DNA of 64,000 bases from Bolinopsis microptera (GCF_026151205.1 NC_087078.1:9626675-9690674); one strand, 5' to 3'. Positions 35,801-47,689 are shown, counted from the first letter of the stretch. Notes: generated from the letters alone by a model not told the origin. A program made the numbers and translations.

Positions 35801-38800
35801 ACAGATTATGCATTAGACTCGTGAACGGAAGAGTATCCGCGTACACTGGTGGTTTTGAGTTAAAGGACAGTTCATTCCAGGATAAAATCCCTCACAATCA
35901 CAAAACATTTGGGAAAGGAGAGGTGTCCTTGTTCGTGAGCTCTCAAGATGATACTCCAGTAGGTGGCCATGTTTACGGTCTTAACATTTGGGAGAGAGGT
36001 CTGACTGACGACGAAATGGCAATCTTCTCCACGTTGCATCAGTGCCTGAGCCAAAGAAACACACTGCTATCTTGGGGGGAGGTAATAGCTGCTTTGGAAG
36101 ATGAAGAAACTTTGCTTAGCTCCCAGTTTTGTGATAACAATGGTTTTGGACTGAACTTTTTAGATTTGAACGAAATAGAGGAATTTTATCCACCCCCAAG
36201 TTTAGGTAAAACCACCTACCTGATAACAGCAGAACAGATTGGAGGGGATTCACAGGACACAAATAACATTACAACATTTTCTCTTGGAGTACGCGATGAG
36301 CTTTGCCTAACCGTCCCTGATGTGCACACTGGCAAGAAATTTAAAATAATATTCGGTCTCGAGAACCCAGTCGGACTGTCTCACCGTGTGTTAGACATCG
36401 AAAGAGTACATAAGTGGGAGAGAATTGTGGAATCCGTGTGCTTCTTCTGCAGAAAAACTTACCTTCAAATAGATCTAGATTTACTTGAAGACGAAAAAAG
36501 AATATGTTTAAGAGATGCTAGAAAGTCTAAGGGATCTATTGCAGGTTTTGCCGTAACTAAATCAACAGGCCTAACTATAAACAAAATAATGATGGTTGAA
36601 GCAAAAACAGATTGGGCGTGTACAAGCAGTGAATTTGACGAACACCGCCTATACGGAACCTTCATTTGGGGTTCTACGGACACATTTTCAGATGCCATTT
36701 GCCCCCATGGGAAAAAGGCAAACAACCTCTTTATAGCATATGCTCAAAGACGGTGCTTGAACAACACATATCAAAGTGATATACAACACAGTGGGTACAA
36801 GCAATGCCAGTTTAAATCTCAAGGTGACAACCTTCAGTTCCTGCTGGATACTGTGGATCTGGATAAGGATGACAACGTGCTCAACGGTAAGGATCTTAGT
36901 GTGGCAGTTTCCAGGGCAGTTGCGGACAATCATGCTGACTCTAAGATTGATCCTAAGCTCTTTAAGACAACTCTTGCCCACATTGAAAAGACGCTTGGTG
37001 AGACGAGGATGGAAGAGGATGACATTTGTTGGTTCATGGACATTTTCAACGCTTTTTATAAATCTCCCCAGGTAGATCTTTTTCCAGCATTCAAAATTAG
37101 ATTCATGCCGGATTTTGTAAAGGGTTACTATGGTAACACCGCCAAATGTGGTGGGGAGGTGTGGCAGACCACTTTGGATTTGGGGGCTGGAGAGACAACT
37201 TTGAGTTGTTCAAGTAGGGAAGCACCTTTTTGCTCAAGCTCCGTGAAAGATGAGGAATATAATGTAACGATGAAGTTTGAACAGATTAGTAGTCAAAACG
37301 CTGTGGTGACATTCTTTAAAAATATTTCGGTAGACGGCAGCAAAGCTTTCTCCAATGAAATAAAAAGGGAAAAGCTTAACTTGGAAGTTCGTGTGATATC
37401 TGACATCATCAGTGTTTATGTTGAGGAAAAGGAGGACGAAAAACGTAGTACGGATAAAAAGAATAGTGATCAGCTTAAAGTTATTTATACCTTCAGAAAC
37501 GTAGAGGGAGAAAGGTGGAAGAATCCCTACTGTGTTCAGGAAAATATATTGCCCACGATAGTAACTAAGCTAGCAACTACAAAGGATTTGAAGAAAGATG
37601 ACAAAAAGAATAATTTATATGAGTGGAGCATCAAAGGTGTTTTTCTTGCTTCACGGACAAAAGAAAAAGTAGAATGTGAAGGACTCGGAGGAGATCAAAC
37701 TGTTGCTCTTGTTTATAATACCCAACCTCACGATCAAAGAACCGGTAAACAAAAGCTGATCATCAAACTAACGGAAGGTCTCGTGATCCTCCTTCTGCTC
37801 TGTACGGCTCTGATATCCGCTAGCAGGATCCATAACTGTTTAACGGCTGGGAACACAATGGCGGTGACATGTGTGCTGTATTCTACCTACTACCTGGTTC
37901 ATCTTCTCTGTGACACCGAGGTTCATTTTGAAGATATTTCATTGACTGTTTCTCTTCAAAATATTTTTATGAAATATGAATTAATAATGACATGAATGAT
38001 CATCATTTATAAGTTTTTTTAATCAAATATATCGAACAATCGAACGATTAAACAATTTAGGAAATTAAAATGAAACTCAATAACAACTTCTAACAATTCC
38101 GTCTCCCCAGGGTACCAGGAACAGCGTGTTAGCTTGCTGGCAGTGTGGAGCGCTCCAAATGTTCCTCCTCCTCTCTGTAAGTATCTTCATCCTGTGTGCG
38201 GCTGCAGGTCTTCATGTAGCCGTGGAGGACAGCTACGATGTTGAGTTCTTCATCAGTAAATCTTCGGTTCTGTCTCTTGGGATACCCTTGATGTTTGTGG
38301 CTTGTCTGGGGATAGCTGACCTGTTGACGAGCAAGCAGTATACTTCACTGTTCCTGACTGCAGACTCTCTGACGGACGAGAGCCCCCTGGGATGCAGGAT
38401 ATCCCTGCCTCTGAGATACGGTGTTGTTGTTGCTCCTCAGCTCTTCTTCATGGTCGTCACATTTGTTGTGCTCTACAGACTGAAGATGAACATCCTAGGA
38501 GAGAAATACGAGGAGGAGAAGCTAGAGAAAGCCACGAAACACCTCTCGTTTATACACGCTCTGCTGATGGTGGTCATCATGTTCAGCATCAACAGTGCTA
38601 TTACCGCTACCTCTGTTACCTCTCAAGATGGGGTCCTCATCTACATTTACGTGGCCTTCAACCTCTTACAAGCAATAACAATATTCTACTGTATCGGGTT
38701 CCATTGTACCCCTCTGGTCAGCTACATGACAGATTCTGCTAAAAGGAGAAGAGAGGCCTTGATCCAGGACATGGCTGATCAGGACTCCAAGACGTCCATT

Positions 38801-39010
38801 GATGAATCCGAATATGAATTCGACTCGGAAACCTCCAGCAAGGCCACGGACTTCTCTTGGACGACTGGAACGAGTATGACTGTCGACTCAACCAGGGAGA
38901 ATCTCAGTGTCATCAACGATGAGTACATCCAACAAGAGAGCACGCCACATATGGAGAGTAAAGGATTAGGATTTTCAAAACGCGTCTCATTTTACAAGGA
39001 AGACGATTAA
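32849..39010 (+). CDS. Adhesion-type GPCR with pentraxin/LamG-like ectodomain
   Basis: A 1863-residue 7TM receptor in four exons: 32849-34790, 35025-35257, 35404-37920, 38111-39010; phases join exactly. The signal peptide starts MFKLLLFVLLIEYGLSV. Two tandem Cys-containing repeats follow (about residues 17-180 and 270-430, sharing GWRESC..K.EER.H). Next are at least two concanavalin-like (LamG/pentraxin) domains, ending ISNIAIWKKVLS and VYGLNIWERGLT. A hormone-receptor-like Cys segment lies at about 1140-1200 (YGTFIWGSTDTFSDAICP), then a GAIN-like region. The GPS position reads VECEGLGGDQTVALVY, without the usual CNHLT. Seven hydrophobic segments begin at about 1515 (GLVILLLLCTALISAS); TM7 is YVAFNLLQAITIFYCIGFH. 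The tail is acidic and Ser/Thr-rich. AATAAA signals lie at 39331 and 39343. The ligand is unknown. Confidence 0.85.
35251..35290. repeat. Duplicated 20-bp donor site in GPCR exon 2
   Basis: ACTCCAG|GTGATAAATCATT is immediately repeated as ACTCCAG|GTGATAGATTATT. The first junction (35257) is the donor used in the model. Using the second would run into the in-frame TGA TAG that follows. Confidence 0.85.
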
Positions 39011-40518
39011 AACATTTCAATGGGATAGAGAGTAAAAAAATTATAAGATAAATGGACGATTATTTTGAGTTTTCATTACTTTTTGACAACGTCCGATCGT
39101 ATTGATTGCTGAACGTATCAGGGTTTTAGAAACGTTTGTAGTATTTAATGATGAGCGAAACGTTTCCTTTTTTTCTGATTCTCTGAAATGACGTAATTTA
39201 TTTAAAAAGTTGATATACTAAAACGTTATACACTTTCGATGAAGTTCATGTATCATTACGTATGAATGTGAGAATTCTTTTCGAGATCTTAAAAACATTT
39301 TCGCCATTCTTGTCCAGCAGGTCAAATAATAATAAAAATTGCAATAAAATTTTAAAGAGCTGAGATTATATTACAATCTTGACATTTAGAGATGAAATAT
39401 ATCCGAGAGCAATGAGAAGAACCTTAGCCCCTGGATCTACTCAATGACAGAATTGTTCCTGACAATTTATCAGCTGACTGTGGAATAAAAGGGGCGCTGG
39501 TGGTGTTGATTACATATCGATTATTTTTAGGATCAATTCTTCACAAGAATCGTAAAAGTTTAGTAATATTTGAGTAGCTGTGGATATAACCATAAGCCTT
39601 TCAGAATTTACTTGTATTTTTCCGGACAGTCACTGTCATTTGAAGAAGTCAAATTGCTGCGTTTTTACTTTTTATCATTCACCTTTTCAATTGAAATTCT
39701 TGAAATTATATGGGGACATTAAAACGTTATTGAGACGTATAAAGTATTTCGCCCGGCATCCAGTCATTGTGAGAACCTGTATAGCTTAGAATAAGCTTGG
39801 AATAAGATAAGAATAAGATAAGAATAAGCTTAGAATAAGCTTAGAATAAGCTCAGAATAAGCTCAGAATAAGCTCAGAATAAGCTCAGAATAAGCTTAGA
39901 ATAAGCTCAGAATAAGCTCAGAAGAAGCTTAGAATAAGCTTAGAATAAGCTTAGGACAAGCTTAGAATAAGCTTGGAATAAGCTTAGAATAAGCTCAGAA
40001 TAAGCTTAGAATAAGCTTAGAATAAGCTTAGAATAAGCTTAGAATAAGCTTAGGACAAGCTTAGAATAAACTTAGAACAAGCTTAGAATAAGCTCAGAAT
40101 AAGCTTAGAATAAATTATTGACCACATGATATCCAGCTGAATACGTCTGAGACCATATTATAGTCAAGATAAATTATATTTTACCAATAAATAGTGTTGC
40201 TTTATGTATCAATATTTAGTGTTAATAAAGCTATTTATTACTAATACAAGATCTTAAATCTGTCCGGCACTAACATTTTTAAGGGTAAACCATGTCATGA
40301 TGCTTAGCTATTCACGTTATTTCCATAGATTATCAAATGTACAGAATCCGTATACCCATTCTTTGGGCGTATTTAATCGATTCGATTCAAAATTAAACTC
40401 AAAATCTTTCAATCAAATTCAAATAAAATATCGAATAAATTCCGTGTTGGAGATTTTCCGTAGAGCCCATCATCGATCGTCACGTCTTTTCTTGACTGTT
40501 GCCGGGGTGATGTCCAAC
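39011..40518. other. Intergenic region between the GPCR and ShKT gene A
   Basis: It contains the GPCR 3' UTR with polyadenylation signals, AT-rich sequence, an 11-bp satellite block (39782-40110) and the 3' UTR of the convergent ShKT gene (minus-strand AATAAA at 40239-40234). No additional gene was seen. Confidence 0.6.
39782..40110. repeat. 11-bp tandem array (AAGCTTAGAAT), about 29 units
   Basis: The unit is AAGCTTAGAAT with frequent AAGCTCAGAAT variants and occasional GGAC substitutions. The period is close to one DNA helical turn. No coding frame is implied. Confidence 0.92.
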
Positions 40519-40920
40519 TTAGGGAATAACTTGACAGAATCCGCACGTGGCCGGACACTCAAAGTTAGCGATAGTGTTTATCCAACATTGTTTGTGGAGC
40601 TTGTAGTTAGCACACCCCACTACACTGGGCTTGTCTTTACACTCACAGAAGCCACAGGAGGCCTTGCAGTTGTGGAACAGAACCTGACTCGGGTCATTGA
40701 AACACTTTCCTGCTTCCTTAAAAAATGCACAATTATTCATGGCGTCTTTACACGTGCAAACGCCGCAGGAAAGTGGGCATACTATCCTGTATTGAGGCGA
40801 TACACAGAATCCCTGTTTAGCCATCTTATCGCAGTCAGTGTTGAGGTCGGTACATCCTTCAGTAGGTGCAGCTTGGGTTGTAGCTACTAGAGCAATGGTG
40901 ATCGTTAGAAAAAACAACAT
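40519..40920 (-). CDS. Secreted three-ShKT-domain protein (gene A)
   Basis: A 133-residue intronless protein. ATG at 40920 was chosen over the in-frame upstream start because MLFFLTITIALVATTQA is a clean signal peptide and a TATAAAA lies 36 bp upstream. The mature part is three consecutive ShKT modules of six cysteines each. They begin at GCTDLNTDC, CKDAMNNC and CKDKPSVVGC and end in LSCGVC, ASCGFC and ATCGFC. The module occurs in anemone potassium-channel toxins, but also in many non-toxic secreted proteins, proteases and nematode surface proteins, so toxicity should not be assumed. It is paralogous to 49129-49530, same length, opposite strand. Confidence 0.88.
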   Translation of the reverse strand: MLFFLTITIALVATTQAAPTEGCTDLNTDCDKMAKQGFCVSPQYRIVCPLSCGVCTCKDAMNNCAFFKEAGKCFNDPSQVLFHNCKASCGFCECKDKPSVVGCANYKLHKQCWINTIANFECPATCGFCQVIP

Positions 40921-40955
40921 GTTCAAAAGGTAAAGACTCTCCAGGGATGTCCTTA

Positions 40956-40962
40956 TTTTATA
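40956..40962 (-). promoter_or_regulatory. TATA box of ShKT gene A
   Basis: AACTATAAAATAAGG on the minus strand. The homologous AACTATAAAACAGGG lies upstream of gene B, so the element is conserved across the duplication. Confidence 0.65.
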
Positions 40963-42115
40963 GTTTCTATATGTCACCAGGTGATCAATGTACAGTGGCA
41001 ATCAAGTAGAATGGAGTGATGCGCCTTTTTTGTTCCATTCAAAAGGGTCAAGAAATGAAGTAAAAGGCACGATCACTTCATCAGTTAATGTTAAAATATT
41101 TTGTATCAGATTCCCCTCAGATGTTAAGTTTTTAACTTGGTTAAAGTGATTACTCTTTATTAAAAAATCGTGAAGCTGGCTGAAGAGTGTAATTGATTTA
41201 ACGGTTAAGCTCTGTCGATCTGAAGGGCGGGAGTGCTCTTTGTGCTCTTTGTGCTGTAGTACTAGTCCGTGACTTTTCCTTCACCAGATGTTAATATCCT
41301 GCTATTTTTCGTCAAAAATCCGTTTTTAACCATAAAGCTCTCACTCTACCAATTTCACCTGTTTTTATAGGGCAAGTGTAGAAAAAATCTTATTCTCAGC
41401 AACTACATGTTACCATGATAGTAAAAGGACATATTTAAAGGTATAATTTACTAATATAATAATCATTATTCCGTTCCATAAGGAGTTCTTGTTACGTGTC
41501 CAACAGTAAAACTGCTGGAACTTGGAAGATGTAGTAAAGTAGCAAGCTATGTAATCTATACTAATAATCCCAAAAAATCTGTGGGTGTGTATGTCCGTCT
41601 GTCTGTCTGTAATTTACGAACGGTTTAATCAAGAAAACGGTAAGATTTACGGGACTTACTTTTGGGTTTTTTCGGTGCCGAAAAACTCTGACCGACCAAG
41701 CCAAATGATTAAGGTTTTTCAAATCGGTCGGTGGTAAGTGGTTTAATTGATCATTTTGTAACCCAAATGTGATACTAAACTCTAAAGTGTCTTTCCCTGT
41801 TTCCCTCTCTCTCCCCTCATAACTTCATAATAGATTTTCTATATAATTAGATAATTTGGCAGGGGACCTCAAGATTGCCTATCAAGTATTACTATTAGAT
41901 ACGTGAGGGGCATTCAGAATTAAATTGCGGTGTGTTTGGACTGAGCGAGTTCATACTTTCGCACCGTTTTAACCACGAAAATTTAATGCGTTTTTTATAA
42001 TATAATAGGCGGGTTTATACTTTTGCATTTCAACTGCGATAGTGAAGTCCCGCAGTAGGCATGGGTAATCTAGTCTTATAAAGTTATAATATAGAAGTAA
42101 GCTATATTATATATA
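40963..42115. other. ShKT A upstream region and transposon-adjacent sequence
   Basis: 40963 to about 41360 is homologous, inverted, to 48690-49120 (see gene B). From 41555 on there is a stretch with GTCTGTCTGTCTGTAATTTA typical of dispersed genomic repeats; no ORF is supported. Confidence 0.55.
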
Positions 42116-45100
42116 CTCCAGTAGCAGGGAATAGTTGAGTGTGCACTTCGATGTACACGATTTATGACAACACAAGGTTGTTTGTTAGATCATTCTTAAC
42201 CAAAATCGTTTAGGTACGCAATTTGTGTCGCTAGACATAACCCTACAGGGCAAATTTTCTAAATTACCCTCAGTCGCGTATACGGGATTTTTGTATTTCA
42301 GCTCCTAAAGGTCATAGAGACTTGAATTTTAGCTTAAAATTACCGCAATGGCCACATTTATATGCAAGTTATGAAGCAACATAAGGTCTCCAGAGCTTCG
42401 TTTTATAGATATTGACAAAAAACTGTTTTTTTTTTTCTCAGCGAACCAAAAATGGCACTGAATTTTGATAACTTGAACTAGGAAGGTCGTAGAGACTTGA
42501 ACTTTAGCTTAAAATGACCGCAAACATCATATTTATATACAACTTATAAAGCAATATAAGCCCTTTAATGCTTATTTGTTGAGATATTGACAAAAATCAG
42601 TCATTTTGGCTACACGTGTGAGGAAAAATACCAAATTGGGCAACTACTTCGGTCTTTTTTTTGACAAGTTTTGTGCTCAAGTTATTAAAATGTGCTTTGC
42701 AGTTGTAGATCGGATGTTTTCTTCCAATATGGGTTTCGGTATAAATCCGGAAGCACCCGGTTCATGGGTGATAGGGGTTAAAAACCATGAAATGTCAGGC
42801 GATGGGCGAGACAATTGTCTGAATTTGGTTATAAAATCACTCTTTGCTAGGGTTTGCTTTTTTCCGCTACATCGATCCGCTTTCTAACTACTGATCATCC
42901 CCCTCTACATCATTGATCATTCTCTTTTAGATACATGATTTCTATAAGTTCTTGAAGGTACATCCGGCATGATGTAAAGTCTATATCAAAGCATTTTAAT
43001 GTGGTCTTAACAAGTTGCAAGATATTTAAGTTCACTAATAAAACAGAGATTGTAGGATATCCTTCTTTTACATATTGAGTAATTGTGGGATTTTTGAGGG
43101 GGAGGCTATAAAATGGCCAAATAGAATTTAAACGTAAACGACCCAATAATAATATTAAAAGTAGAATGAAACTACTTAAAACTTATACAGATTTATGGTA
43201 TCCTGTTTCAAGACGCTTGCTCCTGATTTTTAGCAACAATATCGACTGACCCCACAACGTTGTAATATAATTGTGGGTAGGCAATCACTTGATCTATAAG
43301 TTTTGAACGGTAGTTTGTAAAAATAATTATTTCCAAGGTAATACTAACTTTCAAAGGTACATCTTAAGTTATCATCAAATTATTCGGGTTGACAGTATTA
43401 AACATTTTGAATCGGGAAATCAAAGCGTAACGTTTTGATTACAGATAAACGATGTGGATGCGGATGTTGTACAATGTACATTAACGTCATCTTAAATCTA
43501 TTTTGAATTGAGTATTATACAGTAGTTCAACTATATAATTGCATATCCAGTATTCATCTACAAGCATAACTGCTTGGCGTGATAAGGTACATCTTTGAAT
43601 GGTAGTAGGGTCTTTCAGCGACACAGCAATATCACTTCCATGGTAGTCCCCGGCTTATGACAGGTTCATAGCGGTATCAAACATGTTTTATGGGCCTAAC
43701 TCCCAATCATCTGTCCAATGTCCATATAATGGTGTTTCTGGACAGATAGATGGTGTATGGTGCCCTCATGCTAATTTCAGCGATCTTCATGCAGGCCTTT
43801 TTCTCTTTAGTGTTTATTACGTTCAGGTGGTTCATAAAGTTCTGGAGGCTGCAGTTGTAAATGACTCGAACTCCAAATTCTACTGTCTGGAGCTTGCAAG
43901 CCCATCCGTTGGCTTCTATCTCTTCTGTCAGCTGCTGATATCTCCTTATCTTATTTTCTCTTGATCAGCAAAGTTCTCCTCATTCAGATGCACCTTCTTC
44001 GCTTTATCTAAATAGATCACTACATCTGGTCTCAATAGTATTATCCTAATGTAATGTCTAACAATAACGTTTATAAGCGATACAATTTCGAACTAGCGGA
44101 CCATATTCGGAAGAGAAATTTGGGACAGTTTTTTGCTTGGAAATACTGATTTAATCGAATTGTAACCACAAAAATGACTCCCAATAATAGTCTTATGGAA
44201 AGTGTGAATAAATATTAAATATTAAAAATAATACAGGTTTGACTATGAAGTTTCGTCAATAATCACGTAAAGAATAATAGATAACCTACAATCTTTGTTT
44301 GGTAAACCAATTTGGTATATTTCCTCACATGTGTAGCCAAAATTACTCAATATGTAAAAGAAGGATATCCTACAATCTCTGTTTTATTAGTGAACTTAAA
44401 TATCTTGCAACTTGTTAAGACCACATTAAAATGCTTTGATATAGACTTTACATCATGCCGGATGTACCTTCAAGAACTTATAGAAATCATGTATCTAAAA
44501 GAGAATGATCAATGATGTAGAGGGGGATGGTCAGTAGTTAGAAAGCGGATCGATGTAGCGGAAAAAAGCAAACCCTAGCAAAGAGTGATTTTATAACCAA
44601 ATTCAGACAATTGTCTCGCCCATCGCCTGACATTTCATGGTTTTTAACCCCTATCACCCATGAACCGGGTGCTTCCGGATTTATACCGAAACCCATATTG
44701 GAAGAAAACATCCGATCTACAACTGCAAAGCACATTTTAATAACTTGAGCACAAAACTTGTCAAAAAAAAGACCGAAGTAGTTGCCCAATTTGGTATTTT
44801 TCCTCACACGTGTAGCCAAAATGACTGATTTTTGTCAATATCTCAACAAATAAGCATTAAAGGGCTTATATTGCTTTATAAGTTGTATATAAATATGATG
44901 TTTGCGGTCATTTTAAGCTAAAGTTCAAGTCTCTACGACCTTCCTAGTTCAAGTTATCAAAATTCAGTGCCATTTTTGGTTCGCTGAGATAAAAAACAGT
45001 TTTTTGTCAATATCTATAAAACGAAGCACTGGAGACCTTATGTTGCTTCATAACTTTTATATAAATGTGGCCATTGCGGTAATTTTAAGCTAAAATTCAA

Positions 45101-45306
45101 GTCTCTATGACCTTTAGGAGCTGAAATACAAAAATCCCGTATACGCGACTGAGGGTAATTTAGAAAATTTGCCCTGTAGGGTTATGTCTAGCGACACAAA
45201 TTGCGTACCTAAACGATTTTGGTTAAGAATGATCTAACAAACAACCTTGTGTTGTCAGAAATCGTGTACATCGAAGTGCACACTCAACTATTCCCTGCTA
45301 CTAGAG
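42116..45306. mobile_element. 3.2-kb fold-back transposon with about 968-bp inverted repeats
   Basis: The left arm 42116-43084 and right arm 44341-45306 are near-identical inverted copies, starting CTC(C/T)AGTAGCAGGGAATAG, with TA duplications at 42114-42115 and 45307-45308. The 1.25-kb interior has a LINE fragment and no transposase. The 93-codon ORFs in the two arms are the same sequence seen twice and are not supported as a gene. High arm identity implies a recent insertion or ongoing gene conversion. Confidence 0.88.
43690..44040 (-). pseudogene. LINE reverse-transcriptase C-terminal fragment
   Basis: The minus strand reads LLRPDVVIYLDKAKKVHLNEE and, after a frameshift, RRYQQLTEEIEANGWACKLQ, then TVEFGVRVIYNCSLQNFM. 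This matches the layout of the C-terminal region of non-LTR retrotransposon polymerases (RPD.V, KY..L, GW.....VEVG.RG, SL...L). It is broken and partial, inside the fold-back element. Confidence 0.6.
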
Positions 45307-45308
45307 TA

Positions 45309-45953
45309 ATACAGGGTGTTCACTGTTCAGTGCATTAATAATTCAAGCTCTCAATACAAGGACGGTTTCAGAACGTAATTTCTCATCGCCTTTCCAATCA
45401 TCTAATTATAGACATAGAGATTTCATAAGTCACAATTTAATGTTCCAGCTCTGACACTATTTTTGAAGTTCTGTCGCCGATAATTAATACTTTAATACGT
45501 TAGTTTAGCTGTACAAGAAGCTAGAGAATTTAATCAATATTTTTTGGAATCACTATACAAATTTACTTTTAATCTATTGACAATGATAATAACATTCACA
45601 ACATACACAACATAAACCACAAAAAAAAGTGTCAGTAATCCCCTTTTATTAATGAAATTATCGAATAAAAGTACTAAACATGGGAAAGTCTTAAACATGG
45701 TACAATGTGCACTCGTACGTATTAGTAAAAAGGCTCCTAATAATCATCAACTTAAATCTAAAATGAGATCAAAACACAATTTAATAACGTACATTGAAAA
45801 AAATCTGACATATTTAACACGCTAAGTTACTTAGTTTGCTAGGTTTGCAACAAAAAATAACGCAAATGAGTAATAAGAAATACTATAAAATTGGACAACT
45901 GTAGTCAGATTCCTTAATCAGTTCATATGGAATCGTTTCAACTGACGACTATG
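45309..45953. other. Sequence between the fold-back element and the candidate receptor stop
   Basis: It starts ACAGGGTGTTCACTG, which looks like the end of another repeat. It includes a minus-strand AATAAA (45650-45645) that could end the candidate gene at 45954-47647. Nothing coding was seen. Confidence 0.5.
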
Positions 45954-47647
45954 CTAAACCTTAGTTTGGAATACAACATCATTGTAGATATGACCACTGT
46001 CTGGTGAGGTTCCATCAATAGTGTTGTCGATGTAAGTAGCATCTTCAGAAGGTCCAATGTCCATCAATAGTTTTTGAAAACCGCTGCCACCCCTGATGAT
46101 ATCCAAACTCCTATCCAAACTTGGGCTACGTTGCCATCACAGTGGTAGCTAGTTGTATTCAAAGATACAAGATACAATGGCAGGTCGCTCCCACAAGTTG
46201 GGATGGCCTGAGGTGCTTATCTCCTTTTCAGTAACCCTAAGCCACTCTGTGCCGAGGCACTATACTAGCTGTAGGAGGGTTAGTCCTACGAGCCAGAGAG
46301 TGTGTATCACCAGCGTAGTGGTTATATACGCATGATCGACGCACTTTTCACAGTTCCTTCCTTCTTTGTTGCTATTTAAGCACCCATCACAACGTCTTCT
46401 CCTTCCTTTTCCTCCTCACAGATCTTCTCTCCTACCATCTGGTTGCAAGTGTAATAATCTGACACTGGTTCACAGTTAGTGCCACATATCTATGGTGGGT
46501 AGAAGTGTCTCCTTGTAGAAGTTTTCCTTCTTTCTCTCCTTGTGGAGTGCTATTTTACTGGATCACATTCTTTCAGAATAGTTCACCGCACAATACCAGG
46601 GACAAAAGGAAATCGCACAATACTGACAACTCTCTGTAAAATGCACTGCGTCACGTAATACCACATGGCAAACCACGTGGTACCGCGCGGCGCAGATGCA
46701 CCACTCTAAACCACTCAAATTGCCCACGAGACCTACACCCACTCCGCAAAACTACTAAACTTACACTAATTGTTCCAACGGTTTTTGCACAAACCTATAC
46801 TACAAATCCTAATGAAATACTAAACTACACTCAGTCCCCGCTGTAACTGGTTTATTAGTACTACATTGCTCAAAATATCAAAAAAAACATAGTTTTTTGG
46901 CCTATTTTTGGCCCAAAAATCGATTTTACCCGGCGAAACTCAGTCAAATCATCCTAAAACCACTTTCAATCGATTCTTCGATCAAAAATACGTCTAGAAG
47001 GGTGTATCTGGAGTCTCTAGCGTATCGAGCAGAAAATGCCCGTAAGAGCCTCTACTATACAGTGTGGATGTTTACTGGAATAGCTTCATCAAGCTGCTCC
47101 ACGCTATAGAACGTGACTTTATTGGTGTCACTGGTGACTTCTGTTTTTGCCAGGTTGAAAAATTCTTCATCTTCATCCTGGATCACAAAGTTCTTGAAGT
47201 AGAATTCGCTCCGTTCTCCTTTACAATTAACATGTTGTATCTTTCCCTTTCCGCAGCAGTCTATCTCCTCCTCCTGTGTAATTGGAATGTGCTGTTTTAA
47301 TCATCCACTTAATCAAAAGGGTCTAGATAAACAATGTGATTTCATGTTTTTTTCATTCAAATTTCTGAATAGACTCTATTCAGAAACAATCGGGAATTTG
47401 AATGAAAGAAACATCAAATCATGAGACTCGATAACACTACACGAATCCACCAATGTGTTTTTGTTTCAGTGCCAACGTGGCGAATTCGGAGAAAATTGCA
47501 TCCCGATTTAAAATGTCATCTACTATGTTTTATTTACTTAAGAACGGAATTGAAAGGGATTAGCTCGAGATTAAAACAAGTTCGCTCACTGCGAGAAGTG
47601 CATACCGATAAGAGTTGCAGGATGGAAACCAGAACTATCAGCTTCAT
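45954..47647 (-). CDS. Candidate small membrane or secreted protein, split over several exons
   Basis: I do not recognise this gene and the model is incomplete. Pieces on the minus strand: (1) ATG 47647 to 47606, a signal-peptide-like MKLIVLVSILQLLS ending in phase 0 at GTATGC; (2) 47273 to about 47061, after ACACAG, phase 0, a Cys-containing domain (EEEIDCCGKGKIQHVNCKGE through VTFYSVEQLDEAIPVNIHT); (3) uncertain Cys-rich fragments at about 46500-46260 (CDGC..CEKC, then a hydrophobic run TLVIHTLWLVGLTLLQ); (4) an open frame 46136-45954 ending in TAG, tail-like, with two tyrosines (DATYIDNT, GHIYNDVV). A TATATATA lies about 35 bp before the ATG and an AATAAA about 300 bp after the stop. The joins between 2 and 4 are unresolved, so it may be a pseudogene. 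Confidence 0.4.
46597..46615. mobile_element. 19-bp hAT-like terminus flanked by an 8-bp target duplication
   Basis: CAGGGACAAAAGGAAATCG is exactly the left terminus of the MITE family. It is flanked on both sides by CACAATAC (46589-46596 and 46616-46623). The rest of the element is absent. Confidence 0.85.
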
Positions 47648-47689
47648 ATCGATTTAACCTAACTTCTAGGAGCGTTCAAAATACATATA

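Noticed and set aside
40519-41001. Longer 160-residue start for ShKT gene A
   Set aside because: The extra 27 residues would lie across and upstream of the TATA box and hide the signal peptide.
42606-44819. Two identical 93-residue proteins (42606-42887 and 44538-44819)
   Set aside because: They are the same sequence in the two inverted arms of one transposon; duplication rather than conservation explains the identity.
45954-46136. Immunoreceptor ITAM/ITIM call for the tail tyrosines
   Set aside because: TYIDNT and IYNDVV do not fit the consensus spacing or residues closely enough.
46260-46400. CXXC zinc finger (CDGC..CEKC) call
   Set aside because: Only half of the cysteines of a CXXC domain are present, the frame is broken by stops upstream, and a hydrophobic run follows instead.
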